Source: Pseudoxanthomonas beigongshangi
GTDB lineage: Bacteria; Pseudomonadota; Gammaproteobacteria; Xanthomonadales; Xanthomonadaceae
Length of the DNA stretch: 64,000 nt
Reading direction: 5' to 3'
Assembly (NCBI RefSeq): GCF_016820515.1
Contig: NZ_JADHDV010000001.1
Coordinates: 62,001-126,000, forward strand
Below, piece after piece: positions 39,983 through 53,117 of the stretch. Position 1 is the stretch's first letter, and each line of letters opens with the position of its first letter. The translations under genes were made by a program, and so were the position numbers. A model generated the notes under the pieces. The model saw only the letters and a program-made list of their open reading frames with translations. It did not search any database and was not told the DNA's origin.

Positions 39983-40861
39983 TCAATGATCGCGGCGGAC
40001 CGCCAGTTCGCCCAACGCGCGCAGCGCATCGGCGGCCTCGCCGAATGGCGACAGCGCTTCGCGCATCGACGCGTCGAGTTCGTTCAATCGCGCCTTGGCG
40101 CCGTCCGTGCCGAGCAGGGCCGGATAGGTGGACTTGGACTGGGCCGCATCCTTGCCGGCGGTCTTGCCGAGCTGTTCGGAGCTGCCTTCCACGTCCAGGA
40201 TGTCGTCGCGGATCTGGAAAGCCAGGCCCAGCGACGAGGCGAATCCGTCCAGGCGTTCCACGACATCCGGCGCGGCGCGGCCGGCCAGGGCTCCGAGGCG
40301 GACCGCCGCACGGATGAGCGCGCCGGTTTTCCAGGCGTGCATGCGGGCCAGTTCTTCCAGGCTCTGCTGGCGCCCGGTGGCGTCGATGTCCAGGGCCTGC
40401 CCGCCGCACATGCCGGCCACGCCGGAGGCGCCGGCCAGCGCCTGCACCCAGGCCAGCCGGATATCGGCGTCGGCGGGTGCCTGCGCCAGCACTTCGAAAG
40501 CACGCGTCTGCAAGGCGTCGCCGGCGAGGATGGCGGTGGCCTCGTCGAAGGCGACGTGCACCGTCGGCCGGCCCCGGCGCAGATCGTCGTCATCCATGGC
40601 CGGCAGATCGTCGTGGACCAGCGAATAGGCGTGGATCAGTTCGACCGCGGCGGCGGGCGCGTCCAGCATGGCTTCCGGCGCGCCGGAAACGGCACCGGCG
40701 GCATAGACCAGCAGGGGGCGCATGCGTTTGCCGCCGCCGAGCACGGCGTGGCGCATGGCCGCGTGGAGACGTCCGGGTGCCTGGTCGGGGGACGGAAGGG
40801 CCTGATCGAGGGTGGCTTCGGTACGCGCGGCCCAGGCCGCGAAGCGGGCCTCAGTTGCCAT
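39983..40861 (-). CDS. ispA: farnesyl (geranyl) diphosphate synthase
   Basis: The 292-residue trans-prenyltransferase has the first Asp-rich motif [10 protein letters not shown] (residues 84-93) and the second one in FQIRDDILD, together with [10 protein letters not shown]. It condenses isopentenyl and dimethylallyl diphosphate to farnesyl diphosphate, feeding UppS (60274) and quinone synthesis. The ATG overlaps the xseB stop by 11 bases, so the two are coupled. The classic xseB-ispA pair is retained, but dxs does not follow. Confidence 0.94.
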   Translation of the reverse strand: MATEARFAAWAARTEATLDQALPSPDQAPGRLHAAMRHAVLGGGKRMRPLLVYAAGAVSGAPEAMLDAPAAAVELIHAYSLVHDDLPAMDDDDLRRGRPTVHVAFDEATAILAGDALQTRAFEVLAQAPADADIRLAWVQALAGASGVAGMCGGQALDIDATGRQQSLEELARMHAWKTGALIRAAVRLGALAGRAAPDVVERLDGFASSLGLAFQIRDDILDVEGSSEQLGKTAGKDAAQSKSTYPALLGTDGAKARLNELDASMREALSPFGEAADALRALGELAVRRDH

Positions 40862-41111
40862 CGGGCAGCGGCGCGAACGGCTCGGCGCTTTCCGGATTGG
40901 CGGGATCGCTGAGCAGCCGGACCCGCAGTTCCGCCTGTTCCAGCGCGGCCTGGCACTGGCGGTACAGGCCGACACCGCGCTCATAGGCGGCCAGCGAGTC
41001 CTCCAGGCTGAGGTCGCCGTGTTCCATGCGGTCGACCAGGCGTTCGAGTTCTTCCAGCGACTGTTCGAAGTTCGCCACCGGGGACGCGTCGGGGGTGTTT
41101 TTCTTGGCCAT
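40851..41111 (-). CDS. xseB: exodeoxyribonuclease VII small subunit
   Basis: The 86-residue protein shows the family pattern [32 protein letters not shown], a helical hairpin. Six copies of XseB bind each XseA to form the single-strand nuclease. xseA is not in the window. It lies between tilS (32 bases upstream) and ispA. Confidence 0.94.
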   Translation of the reverse strand: MAKKNTPDASPVANFEQSLEELERLVDRMEHGDLSLEDSLAAYERGVGLYRQCQAALEQAELRVRLLSDPANPESAEPFAPLPDGN

Positions 41112-41143
41112 GCGGGAAAGTGTGCGGAGCCGCCGCGTGAAGG

Positions 41144-42442
41144 TCAACGCGCGGCGGTCAGGGTGGCTGCCCGTTCCCAGCGCAGGCTCGCCCCATGCCG
41201 GCGCAGCCAATCGTCCAGGCGCGCATCCAGCAGCAGGTCGCCGGCCGCGAGCAGTTCACCGTCGGCGTCCCGCAGCAGCGGCAGCAGGCGGCGTTCCCAT
41301 GGGGGAATGCCGTCGGCCTGCAGCAGCTTCTTCAGCGCCTGGCTGTGCGCGCGACCGGGCTGGCGCAGGCGCTCGCCGCCCAGGCGCGCGCCGACCCGCA
41401 GCGGCGTCGGCCAGGCCGCGCCTTCCATGACCAGCCGGTCGCCGGTCGGCAGCCGCAGGGGCTGGTGCGTGTCCCATTCGACTTGCCAGTCGGCCGGCAG
41501 CGGAGGTCGCATCGACTCGGCATGCAACAGATCGCGCCAGCGGCGTACGACCGCGCCCTGCCAGCTGAATTCGGCTTCGTCGTCCGCCGCCGCGGCCAGC
41601 AGATCCCGCTCGATGTGGCGCACACCTTCGGTAGGGAGGGACGGCAGATCCAGCTGGCACAGCCAGTGGCGCAGCACGCGGGCGCGCCGCGCGGGCGGAA
41701 GCGCGAGCAGGGCGGTCACCGACAGTGCCGCCGGATCCAGCGTGCGGCTCACCGCCAGCGCCTGCGCGTCTTCGCGATCGAGCAGCTCGGCACTTTCCCG
41801 CGCCAACGAAGCGCTGCGCGCGAATGCGGCCGCGGCATGCGGCCAACGCTGTTCCAGCAGCGGCATGACCTGCCGGCGCAGGAAGTTGCGGTCGTGCGCG
41901 GTGTGCAGGTTGCTCGGATCATCGATCCACGCCAGACCATGCTGGCTGGCATGGCTTTCAAGCACGGCACGCGAGGTGTCCAGCAGCGGTCGCCAATGCC
42001 ATCCACCGGCAAAGGCGCGCCAGTCGCGCATCGCCGCCAGCCCGTCCACGCCCGAAGCACGCAGGGCACGCAGCAGGAAGGTTTCCGCCTGGTCCTGCAG
42101 GTGATGCGCGGTCACCAGCACTTCGCCGGACGACATCGCCTCGGCGAACGCCGCATAGCGCGCGTGGCGGGCGGCCGCCTCCATACCCTGGCCGGCGTCG
42201 GCGGAAACCCGTACCTGCACGATCCGCAACGGAACTTCCCAGGCATCGCAGGTGCGTTGGCAGTGCGCGGCCCAGTCGTCGGCCGCCGGCTGCAGGCCGT
42301 GATGGACGTGGATGGCGCGAAGGACGCCCTGGAATGCCGGTTCCGCATGGAGGCGGTGCAGCAGGACCGTCGAATCCAGGCCACCGCTGAAGCCGATCAG
42401 CAGGGACGGCACGACGGCGGGCGCGGGCGGCAGGGCGAACAT
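41144..42442 (-). CDS. tilS: tRNA(Ile)-lysidine synthase
   Basis: The 432-residue protein has the PP-loop SGGLDS (residues 19-24), followed by [25 protein letters not shown] and the DDPSN-type motif ([18 protein letters not shown]). The C-terminal TilS domain is also present. It converts the CAU anticodon C34 of tRNA-Ile to lysidine, which is essential for reading AUA. In related genomes it often follows accA; here several extra genes separate them. Confidence 0.94.
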   Translation of the reverse strand: MFALPPAPAVVPSLLIGFSGGLDSTVLLHRLHAEPAFQGVLRAIHVHHGLQPAADDWAAHCQRTCDAWEVPLRIVQVRVSADAGQGMEAAARHARYAAFAEAMSSGEVLVTAHHLQDQAETFLLRALRASGVDGLAAMRDWRAFAGGWHWRPLLDTSRAVLESHASQHGLAWIDDPSNLHTAHDRNFLRRQVMPLLEQRWPHAAAAFARSASLARESAELLDREDAQALAVSRTLDPAALSVTALLALPPARRARVLRHWLCQLDLPSLPTEGVRHIERDLLAAAADDEAEFSWQGAVVRRWRDLLHAESMRPPLPADWQVEWDTHQPLRLPTGDRLVMEGAAWPTPLRVGARLGGERLRQPGRAHSQALKKLLQADGIPPWERRLLPLLRDADGELLAAGDLLLDARLDDWLRRHGASLRWERAATLTAAR

Positions 42443-42472
42443 GCCGCCCAGTCTAGCCGGCAGGCCCGCGAC

Positions 42473-42661
42473 TCAGCGCAGCTTGTTCAGGATGACGATG
42501 ATGGCGGCCAGCCAGCAGACACCGACGAACAGGCCCAGAACCCAGTTCTGGTTGACCCCGTTCCGGTGCCAGCGCAGGCGGTTGTAGAACAGGCCCACCA
42601 CCATCGGCAGGACGAACAGGATGAGCGGAACCAGCCACCATGGATGCAACAGGTCCATCAC
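42473..42661 (-). CDS. small hypothetical membrane protein
   Basis: The 62-residue protein has two hydrophobic segments: LVPLILFVLPMVVGLFY and WVLGLFVGVCWLAAIIVIL. A basic loop containing RLRWHRNGVNQN lies between them. It is not recognised. It stands 30 bases upstream of tilS on the same strand. ATG at 42661 or the next codon could be the start. Confidence 0.55.
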   Translation of the reverse strand: MMDLLHPWWLVPLILFVLPMVVGLFYNRLRWHRNGVNQNWVLGLFVGVCWLAAIIVILNKLR

Positions 42662-43122
42662 GTTTTCCCCCGTGAGCCGGCCGGTGCCGGCGATCTCATC
42701 CTAGCGCCGTCGGCGCGTCCGCGCCTGCGGCGAATCGTCGCGGGAGGAGGAAGACAAGGCTTAGATCCGGGACGCCACCATGTGCGCCGCCGGAAGTGAA
42801 GCGGTGGGCATGGCTCAGGAATTTGTCCAGAATGCCACCGCGCACAAGATTGAAATCAACAGGAGCAATCCGACCATGATCGGCCATGCGCGGCGGCTGC
42901 CCGCCTGACCGAACAAGTCAAGCTAATGTGCCAGAAGTTGGGCGATGGCTTCGAACATGGGTGTATCCACGTCGTTGAGGGGCAACGATCATTGAACACC
43001 CGGCAGCTCTGAGCGGAAATGACTCCGTTTGTTGGTTCGGCCCGAACGCCAGGGCATTCCAACGCAGTGCTTGCTAGCAGTACTCGCGGTAAGACAGCCA
43101 GGACTGCCGTTCTTTGCTCGAA
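42662..43122. other. 461-base region with one broken small gene candidate
   Basis: Apart from the interrupted small membrane-protein frame at 42815-42958, nothing recognisable is seen. The open frames crossing it are short and lack ribosome-binding sites. Confidence 0.45.
42815..42958 (-). pseudogene. small membrane-protein frame interrupted by an in-frame TAG
   Basis: From ATG at 42958 the frame reads MFEAIAQLLAH, then TAG (42925-42923). It continues in the same frame with DLFGQAGSRRAWPIMVG and a clean membrane helix (LLLLISILCAVAFW), and ends at TGA (42815). The continuity of a sensible amphipathic-then-helical layout across the stop suggests a 47-codon gene broken by a nonsense change. 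Alternatively, only the part from the internal ATG onward is made. Confidence 0.35.
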
Positions 43123-43875
43123 TCAGGACGAGGGCAGGTTGGCCAGTTCGTTGCGGGCCAACGCGATCCACTCGCGCTGATCGCGCTGGTAGTACTTCGG
43201 CAGGGCGTCGGAGCGGGTCAGGATTTCCTGGAATACCGCGCGGGCGCGAACCAGATCGCCCTGGCGCTTGAGCAGCAGGCCATAGCGGGCACGCGCCTCC
43301 TCGCCGGGATGGCCCTGCACGACGGCTTCGTATTCGTGCAGGGCGGCGGCCGCATCGCCCAGGTCTTCCACGGCGCGCGCATACAACAGGTGCCCGTCTG
43401 AGGAGCGGAAGTTCGGATTGGCGGCGATGAGTGCGTCCAGGGTCGTGCGCGTCTCGCGTGCCTTGCCCTGTCCGTACTGGGCCTTGGCCAGGCCGAGCAT
43501 CAGGTCCGGATCCGTGCGGTACAGGCCCTTGAGCGCGTTGCCGAACAGATCCTCGGCGCGGGCGAAATCCCCGCTGCGCAGGCATTCCTCGGCCAGTTGG
43601 CGACGGGTTTCCGGTGTATCGGAAAGCCCCAGCTTGCGATCCGCCTTGCGCTTCTCGTGCTCGGGATCGATGCGCGAGCGCACGCTGCGCGCGGCCCGGC
43701 GCGCCGACGGGTTGTGGCGCAGATCCGGCAGCACTTCGGCGATGAAATACACCAGCACCGCGATGTACGAAAACAGCAGCAGGATGAAGACCCAGTACAG
43801 CGGCCGTCCGGTGCGTACGACGTGCACGCAGCAGGCGACCTGGAGAATCAGCGACAGGATGATGAACGGGCTCAT
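43123..43875 (-). CDS. membrane-anchored TPR protein
   Basis: The 250-residue protein has two N-terminal membrane segments (about residues 2-19 and 27-47) and a basic linker (SARRAARSVRSRIDPEHEKRK-like; Arg-rich). TPR repeats follow, such as CLRSGDFARAEDLFGNAL, LGLAKAQYGQGKARETRTTL and LYARAVEDLGDAAAALHEYE. TPR domains bind partner proteins; the role is unknown. Its ATG overlaps the stop of the GT51-like gene (ATGA), so the two are translationally coupled and probably act together. Confidence 0.8.
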   Translation of the reverse strand: MSPFIILSLILQVACCVHVVRTGRPLYWVFILLLFSYIAVLVYFIAEVLPDLRHNPSARRAARSVRSRIDPEHEKRKADRKLGLSDTPETRRQLAEECLRSGDFARAEDLFGNALKGLYRTDPDLMLGLAKAQYGQGKARETRTTLDALIAANPNFRSSDGHLLYARAVEDLGDAAAALHEYEAVVQGHPGEEARARYGLLLKRQGDLVRARAVFQEILTRSDALPKYYQRDQREWIALARNELANLPSS

Positions 43876-44597
43876 GCGGCTTGATTGGATACCGGGAAGG
43901 GAAGCAGGGTGGTGGCGGGTGCTGAGGCGCTGTTGCAGGCGGAGGGATGGGCTCGCAACCGTTCGCGTGCACGTGCCAACGCGGCGTCGATATCCGGGAT
44001 GTTCAGATGCGCGGATACGAAGCGGAAACGTTCTTCGAAGCGTTTCGGATAGCACACCGGATCATAGAAGGACGGCCCTCGATCCAGAACCTGCAGCGCC
44101 AGGAATTCTTCTGGCCACAGGGTTTCCGGGGACTGGCCATACCAGGCCTTGGCGGCGGCGGGCAGGCCGTGTGCGCCTCGCCCGTAGAATCCTTCGTTCA
44201 ACACCGTGTTGACCTGTTCGTCGATCGACCATGCGCGGCTGACGAATATCGTCGCGGCGATGTCGGCGGCGACGCGACGCGTGCCACCCACAGGGCGATC
44301 CGAGCGCTGCAGGAGGGTGCGGCCGGCCCAGGCGGGAAGCCGCAATTCATCCGTTCCTGCGGACTGTCGAAAAAAGTACCAGGGCACCGTCAACGGATGC
44401 AGGCGGACGGCCCCGTCACTGTGTACGCCATGGATGGCCTGAAACTGCACTCGCATCGAGGGCGGCAAAGCGCCGGTATTTGGCTGGCGATCGGCGGGAA
44501 GCGCGCCGGCTCCCCACAGATACACGCCCAGGCACAGCACCACATAGCCGACCACCGGCACCAGCAGCAGGGCAGATATCCATTTCTGCCAGCTCAT
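43872..44597 (-). CDS. divergent GT51 (peptidoglycan glycosyltransferase-like) protein lacking the catalytic Glu
   Basis: The 241-residue protein has an N-terminal membrane anchor (residues 8-29). Its C-terminal half resembles the GT51 domain of penicillin-binding proteins: IFVSRAWSIDEQVNTVLNEG corresponds to the sKdeILelYLN block, YGRGAHGLPAAAKAWYGQSP to the G..yGi.aAa..YFgk block, and PEEFLALQVLDRGPSFYDPV to the later helix. In the EDRRFY position it has AIHGVHS, so the catalytic Glu is missing, and GRTLLQ replaces GGSTITQQ. I infer a non-catalytic or very divergent relative. It overlaps the TPR gene by ATGA and follows accA by 11 bases. Confidence 0.65.
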   Translation of the reverse strand: MSWQKWISALLLVPVVGYVVLCLGVYLWGAGALPADRQPNTGALPPSMRVQFQAIHGVHSDGAVRLHPLTVPWYFFRQSAGTDELRLPAWAGRTLLQRSDRPVGGTRRVAADIAATIFVSRAWSIDEQVNTVLNEGFYGRGAHGLPAAAKAWYGQSPETLWPEEFLALQVLDRGPSFYDPVCYPKRFEERFRFVSAHLNIPDIDAALARARERLRAHPSACNSASAPATTLLPFPVSNQAA

Positions 44598-44608
44598 CGC
44601 GTTTGCCC

Positions 44609-45568
44609 TCAGGCGGCCTCGTAGGCCCCGTAGCTGCGCAGGCGCTCGTAACGGCGCTGCAGCAGTTGTTCGACCGGAATCTGTTCCAGCGCGTCCAGTT
44701 CGTTGAGCAGGACCGCCTTCAGCCGGGTCGCCATCTGGCGCGGATTGCGGTGGGCGCCGCCGATGGGTTCGCGCACCACCTTGTCCACCAGGCCGAGCGA
44801 ATGCAGGCGCTTGGCGGTCAGGCCGAGCTGCTCGGCGGCGTCCTTGGCCTTGTCGGCCGACTTCCACAGGATCGAGGCGCAGCCTTCCGGGGTGATCACC
44901 GAGTAGGTGCTGTATTCCAGCATCAGGGTGCGATCACCCACGCCGATGGCGAGCGCGCCGCCGGAGCCGCCTTCGCCGATCACGGTGCAGATCACCGGGA
45001 CTTTCAGTTCCGACATCTCCAGCAGGTTGCGCGCGATGGCCTCGGACTGACCGCGTTCCTCGGCATCGATGCCCGGCCAGGCGCCGGCGGTGTCGATGAA
45101 GGTCAGCACCGGCAGGCGGAAGCGTTCGGCCAGCTTCATCAGCCGCAGGGCCTTGCGGTAACCCTCCGGCTTGGGCATGCCGAAGTTGCGCTTGATCTTT
45201 TCCTTGGTATCGCGGCCTTTCTGGTGGCCGATGATCACCAGCGAGCGCCCGTTGATGCGGGCCAGGCCGCCAACGATCGCCTTGTCGTCGGCGAAGGCGC
45301 GATCGCCGGCCAGTTCCTGGAACTCGTCGCAGATCACGCGCGCGTAATCCAGGGTGTAGGGGCGGGCCGGGTGGCGGGCCAGCTGCGATACCTGCCACGG
45401 GGTCAGGTCGCGGAAGATCTGGGCGGTGCGGACGCGCAGCTTGTCCTGCAGGGCATGGACTTCGGCATCGACATTCACCGCCGGTCCCGCGCTGGCGTTG
45501 CGCAGCTCCTGGATCTTGGCTTCCAGATCGGCGATGGGTTGTTCGAAATCGAGGTAGTTCGGGTTCAT
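44609..45568 (-). CDS. accA: acetyl-CoA carboxylase carboxyltransferase alpha subunit
   Basis: The 319-residue protein starts [19 protein letters not shown] and carries the crotonase-fold signatures [42 protein letters not shown] and [17 protein letters not shown]. With AccD it transfers the carboxyl group from biotin to acetyl-CoA, the first step of fatty-acid synthesis. It lies after dnaE, the conserved position. accD is not in the window. Confidence 0.97.
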   Translation of the reverse strand: MNPNYLDFEQPIADLEAKIQELRNASAGPAVNVDAEVHALQDKLRVRTAQIFRDLTPWQVSQLARHPARPYTLDYARVICDEFQELAGDRAFADDKAIVGGLARINGRSLVIIGHQKGRDTKEKIKRNFGMPKPEGYRKALRLMKLAERFRLPVLTFIDTAGAWPGIDAEERGQSEAIARNLLEMSELKVPVICTVIGEGGSGGALAIGVGDRTLMLEYSTYSVITPEGCASILWKSADKAKDAAEQLGLTAKRLHSLGLVDKVVREPIGGAHRNPRQMATRLKAVLLNELDALEQIPVEQLLQRRYERLRSYGAYEAA

Positions 45569-45662
45569 CAAGCGGGCCGTGGGCCGGAAAGGGGGGAGTT
45601 TATCCCAGCCGGGGTCTCCATACCGAGCCGTGCAGTACGGTCCGGGGCCCGGAATCGGGGCC

Positions 45663-49226
<3,564 letters not shown>

Positions 49227-49357
49227 GCCGGCTCGGAAGACTGTCCGGGCAGGGTACCGGCGGGGGTGGGGAGGGGCAAGGCTTGACATCGGCGCCCGGG
49301 CCGGCGAGCCCGGGCTGCCGGGGCGCATGGCGGACGCGAAGCGTCCCGGCGGCCGGC

Positions 49358-49873
49358 TCAATGCACCCGGAACACCGCCGGTTGCGCGGGCGCGTAGCTG
49401 GTTTCACGGACCTGCCGATGGTGTTCGCGCAGGGCGCATTCCTCCTCGCGCGCGTGTTCCCAGTCGTGCCGATCGAACGGGAAGGCGCCAACCTCCGCAT
49501 GTCGCAGGTTCGACTCGACATCGCGCAGACGCAGGAAATCATCGTGGGCCTCGACCTCCCGCCACAGGCGGGGCCAGGACAGGTCCGATGGCAGGGCGTC
49601 CATCGGCTGTCCGGCAGGCTGGGCGAGTCGCGCCAGCACGGCGGCCAGGCCAGCCCTGATCGCGGGCTCGCAGTCCCAGGCGGTGTCTTCCAGCAGCGCC
49701 GCGATGCGTTGCGGACCGTCGATGCCCGGCGACGGTGCATCCGGACAGATCCCGCGTACCAGCGCGGCCAGGTGTTGATGGGAGGCGGGGCCGTTGCCGG
49801 TGCGGGAGCCGCAACGGGATTCGGGGGACGGCGCTCCGGGTTCCGGAGCGGCATGGTCGGGATGCAGGTTCAT
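49358..49873 (-). CDS. hypothetical protein between rnhB and dnaE
   Basis: The 171-residue protein is not recognised and has no signal peptide. It is mainly helical, with an Ala/Leu-rich middle (AIRAGLAAVLARLAQPAGQP) and a charged, Trp-containing end (FPFDRHDWEHAREEECALRE). The minus-strand frame has a more natural composition than the overlapping plus-strand one. A weak GAGAA precedes the ATG. It sits 131 bases ahead of dnaE. Confidence 0.5.
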   Translation of the reverse strand: MNLHPDHAAPEPGAPSPESRCGSRTGNGPASHQHLAALVRGICPDAPSPGIDGPQRIAALLEDTAWDCEPAIRAGLAAVLARLAQPAGQPMDALPSDLSWPRLWREVEAHDDFLRLRDVESNLRHAEVGAFPFDRHDWEHAREEECALREHHRQVRETSYAPAQPAVFRVH

Positions 49874-50066
49874 GGCAGTTCTCGCGAGACCGTCGGGGGC
49901 CGGGGCGTGTCACCGTGATCCTTGGAAGACGGCATTCCTCATGGAGGAGATGCGATAACAGCCTGCAGGGTTGCGAGGATTGTTTCGACTGCTGGAAGTC
50001 GGCGTGACCAAGGACAGGGCGTCCTGTTCATCCGACCGGCGGCGGGGAGGCGCGGGAACTCCGCGC

Positions 50067-50684
50067 TCAGGCCATGCCGTGCGCTTCCAGCGCGACGCGA
50101 ACGGGCGCGAAACTGCGGCGGTGCAGCGGGCAGGGGCCATGCAGGGTGAGCGCGGCCAGGTGCTCGGGCGTGGAATAGCCTTTGTGGTTGGCGAAACCGT
50201 ACTGCGGGAACTGCGCGTGCAATGCCACCATCGCGCGGTCGCGGGTGACCTTGGCGAGGATGGATGCGGCCATGATCGCGGCATCGAGCCGATCGCCGCC
50301 CACCAGCGCCTCGGCCGGACACGGCAGGCGGGTGGGAATCCGGTTGCCATCGATGCGCGCGAGTTCGGCCGCCGGCTGCAACGCGCGAACCGCGCGTCGC
50401 ATGCCTTCCATCGTGGCCTGCAGGATGTTGAGCGTGTCGATTTCCTCGCGCTGCACCAACTCGACCCGCCAGGCGAGCGCGCGCTCGATGATCAACGGAT
50501 ACAGCGCCTCGCGCTGGACTTCGGTCAGTTGCTTGGAATCGTTGAGGCCGTCGATGGGGCGATCCGGATCCAGGATCACCGCCGCCACCGATACCGGTCC
50601 GGCCAGCGGGCCGCGGCCGGCTTCGTCCACGCCGGCGATCAGGCGGAACACGGGGTCGGGAAACAGCGAACCGTTCGGAAGCAT
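50067..50684 (-). CDS. rnhB: ribonuclease HII
   Basis: The 205-residue protein carries the catalytic [26 protein letters not shown] and [17 protein letters not shown], which together supply the Asp/Glu metal site. The C-terminal [12 protein letters not shown] motif is also present. RNase HII cuts RNA in RNA-DNA hybrids, including single ribonucleotides misincorporated by DnaE. It follows lpxB by nine bases. Confidence 0.96.
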   Translation of the reverse strand: MLPNGSLFPDPVFRLIAGVDEAGRGPLAGPVSVAAVILDPDRPIDGLNDSKQLTEVQREALYPLIIERALAWRVELVQREEIDTLNILQATMEGMRRAVRALQPAAELARIDGNRIPTRLPCPAEALVGGDRLDAAIMAASILAKVTRDRAMVALHAQFPQYGFANHKGYSTPEHLAALTLHGPCPLHRRSFAPVRVALEAHGMA

Positions 50685-50693
50685 GGCGCGATT

Positions 50694-51881
50694 CTAGCGG
50701 ATGCCCGCGGGCGCGGCGGCCGGTTCCAGCAGCTCGGACACCGCGTCGGCGGCGCGCGCGGAAGCATCCTGGCGCAATTGCTCGTGCAGGTGCAGGTACT
50801 TCGGTTGCAGGGCGGCGGCTTCCTGCGGCGCGCGGAACCAGTGCAGCACGGCATCGGCCAGTTTGTCGGGCGTGCACTCGTCCTGCATCAATTCCGGCGC
50901 CAGGTCCTCACCTGCCAGTACGTTGGGCAGGGCGTAGCGCTCCACCTTCAGCAGGCCCAGCGCCTTGACGATGCGATAGGTCATCGGCGCGACCTTGTAG
51001 CCCACCACCATCGGGCGCTTGGCGAGCATGGTTTCCAGGGTCGCCGTGCCGGAAGCCAGCAGGACCACATCGGCCGCGTACAGCGCGGTGCGGGCGTGGC
51101 CGTCGAGCAGATGCAGGTTCGGCACGGCCAGTTGCGGATCGGCGAGCAGGGTTTCCAGTTGTTCGCGGCAGGCGGGGTTGGCGGCAGGAACGCACACGCG
51201 CAGTTCCGGTACCGCGCGCGCGACGCGCTGCGCCGCTTCCAGGAAGGGTGGCGCGAGCCGCTGGATTTCACCCAGCCGGCTGCCGGGCAGCAGGGCCAGC
51301 ACCGGCGCGTCGGCCGGCAGGTCCAGCGCCCGCCGGGCGGCGGCGCGGTCCGGCTGCAGCGGCATGTCGTCCGCCATGGGGTGGCCGACGAAGCGCGCCT
51401 CGACGCCATGGCGGGCGTAGATGGGCGGTTCCATCGGGAACAGGCACAGCACGCGGTCGGCGCTGGCGCCGATCTTCTGCGCGCGCTTCTCGCGCCAGGC
51501 CCAGACGGAGGGGCTGACGTAATGCACGGTGCGGATCCCGCGCTGCTTGAGCCAGCGCTCCACGCCCAGGTTGAAGTCGGGGGCATCGATGCCGATGAAC
51601 ACATCCGGCCGCCAGGCCAGCACGCGCTCGCGGAACGCACGCCGCAGCTTCAGCAGGCGGGGCAGGTGGCGCAGTACCTCGGACAGGCCCATCACCGCCA
51701 GCTCGCCCGCGTCGAACCAGGTCTGGCAACCTTCGCGGCGCATGCCATCGCCGCCGATGCCGGCGAATTCGGCGTCGGGCCAGCGTTCGCGCAATGCGGC
51801 GATGAGGCCGGCACCCAGCCCGTCGCCGGAGGCCTCGCCGGCCACCAGCGCGATGCGCGGGCGGCGCGCGGGGGAATTCAT
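50694..51881 (-). CDS. lpxB: lipid-A-disaccharide synthase
   Basis: The 395-residue GT-B enzyme starts [20 protein letters not shown]. It has [14 protein letters not shown], the motif [32 protein letters not shown] and [13 protein letters not shown], and the acceptor loop [13 protein letters not shown]. It joins UDP-diacylglucosamine to lipid X. The ATG overlaps the lpxA stop by ATGA. It acts at the inner face of the inner membrane. Confidence 0.97.
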   Translation of the reverse strand: MNSPARRPRIALVAGEASGDGLGAGLIAALRERWPDAEFAGIGGDGMRREGCQTWFDAGELAVMGLSEVLRHLPRLLKLRRAFRERVLAWRPDVFIGIDAPDFNLGVERWLKQRGIRTVHYVSPSVWAWREKRAQKIGASADRVLCLFPMEPPIYARHGVEARFVGHPMADDMPLQPDRAAARRALDLPADAPVLALLPGSRLGEIQRLAPPFLEAAQRVARAVPELRVCVPAANPACREQLETLLADPQLAVPNLHLLDGHARTALYAADVVLLASGTATLETMLAKRPMVVGYKVAPMTYRIVKALGLLKVERYALPNVLAGEDLAPELMQDECTPDKLADAVLHWFRAPQEAAALQPKYLHLHEQLRQDASARAADAVSELLEPAAAPAGIR

Positions 51882-52660
51882 CTCAGCAGCGGCCTCTCGC
51901 CGCGTTCGATGAAATCGAGCAGGGCACGAACGTCTTCGCTGGACTGGGCCTGTTCCGCCAGTTGCTGCTTGGCCTCGGCCAGCGGCAGGCCGGCGACGTA
52001 CAACGTGCGGTAGGCACGCTTGATCGCGGAGATGCGTTCGCTGTCGAAGCCGCGCCGCTTCAGTCCCTCGCTGTTGATGCCACGCGGCCGGCCCAGCGAA
52101 TCGCTGCCGACCATGGTGTATGGCGGGACGTCGCCATTGACCAGCGCGCCCATGCCGATGAAGGCATGCGCGCCGATGCGGCAGAACTGGTGGGCGCCGG
52201 AGAAGCCGCTCATGATCACCCAGTCCTCGACGGTGACGTGCCCGGCCAGGGTCGAGTTGTTGGAGAACACGCAGTGGTTGCCGATCACGCAGTCGTGCGC
52301 GACGTGCGTATAGGCCAGCAGCAGGTTGTCGTCGCCGATGCGGGTGATGCCGCCGCCGCTGCCGGTACCGCGGTTGAGGGTGACGAACTCGCGGATGATG
52401 TTGCGATCGCCGATGACCAGTTCGGTGCGTTCGCCGGCGAACTTCTTGTCCTGCGGATCCCCGCCCGCGGCAACATGGCCGACCAGGTGGTTGTCGCGGC
52501 CGATCCGGGTGGGACCGGTCACGCTGCAATGCGGGCCGATGACGGTGCCGTCGCCGATTTCAACGCCGTCGCCGATCAGGCTGAACGGACCGACGCGCAC
52601 GTTCGCACCCAGGCGCGCGCCCGGATCGATGACCGCGCTCGGATGGATATCGGTACTCAT
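51878..52660 (-). CDS. lpxA: UDP-N-acetylglucosamine acyltransferase
   Basis: The 260-residue protein is a left-handed beta-helix of hexapeptide repeats ([18 protein letters not shown] and on). It has the catalytic His in [13 protein letters not shown] and the characteristic [13 protein letters not shown]. It performs the first step of lipid A synthesis. It overlaps fabZ and lpxB by ATGA on both sides. Confidence 0.97.
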   Translation of the reverse strand: MSTDIHPSAVIDPGARLGANVRVGPFSLIGDGVEIGDGTVIGPHCSVTGPTRIGRDNHLVGHVAAGGDPQDKKFAGERTELVIGDRNIIREFVTLNRGTGSGGGITRIGDDNLLLAYTHVAHDCVIGNHCVFSNNSTLAGHVTVEDWVIMSGFSGAHQFCRIGAHAFIGMGALVNGDVPPYTMVGSDSLGRPRGINSEGLKRRGFDSERISAIKRAYRTLYVAGLPLAEAKQQLAEQAQSSEDVRALLDFIERGERPLLR

Positions 52661-53115
52661 GCCGGGGTCTCGGCGCACAGCACCTCGGCGCTGGCGACCT
52701 CGTTGCCGGCGACCTTGGCCACGCAGGTATACAGGGTCATGTTGCGGATGACCCGCTTGATTTCCACGTGCAGTTCCAGCACGTCGCCAGGCACCACCAT
52801 GCGCGAGAAGCGGACGTTGTCGACCTTGACCAGGTAGAACAGCCGGTCGCCACCGCACAGGCCGCGCGAAATCTGGGTCAGCACGCCACCGGCCTGGGCC
52901 AAGGCCTCGATCACCAGCACGCCGGGCATCACGGGATGGCCAGGGAAGTGGCCCTGGAAGAACGGCTCGTTGATGGTCACGTTCTTGATGCCGACGATGC
53001 GCTTGTGCGCTTCGAACTCCACCACCTTGTCCACCAGCAGGAACGGATAGCGGTGCGGCAGCAGTTTCTGGATGGTGACGACGTCGATGGGGAGCTTCAC
53101 TTCGGGTTCGGTCAT
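52657..53115 (-). CDS. fabZ: 3-hydroxyacyl-ACP dehydratase FabZ
   Basis: The 152-residue hotdog enzyme contains [13 protein letters not shown] and the catalytic block [21 protein letters not shown] (His and Glu). It dehydrates 3-hydroxyacyl-ACP, the substrate shared with LpxA and LpxD, and so balances phospholipid and lipid A synthesis. AAGGA lies six bases ahead of ATG 53115; an ATG two codons earlier overlaps the lpxD stop (ATGA) but has no room for a ribosome-binding site. The downstream ATGA overlap with lpxA is clear. Confidence 0.95.
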   Translation of the reverse strand: MTEPEVKLPIDVVTIQKLLPHRYPFLLVDKVVEFEAHKRIVGIKNVTINEPFFQGHFPGHPVMPGVLVIEALAQAGGVLTQISRGLCGGDRLFYLVKVDNVRFSRMVVPGDVLELHVEIKRVIRNMTLYTCVAKVAGNEVASAEVLCAETPA

Positions 53116-53117
53116 GT

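Noticed and set aside
50694-52529. A 611-codon version of lpxB
   Set aside because: The extra N-terminal part is a shadow of lpxA. ATG 51881 gives the canonical LpxB start and overlaps the lpxA stop by ATGA.
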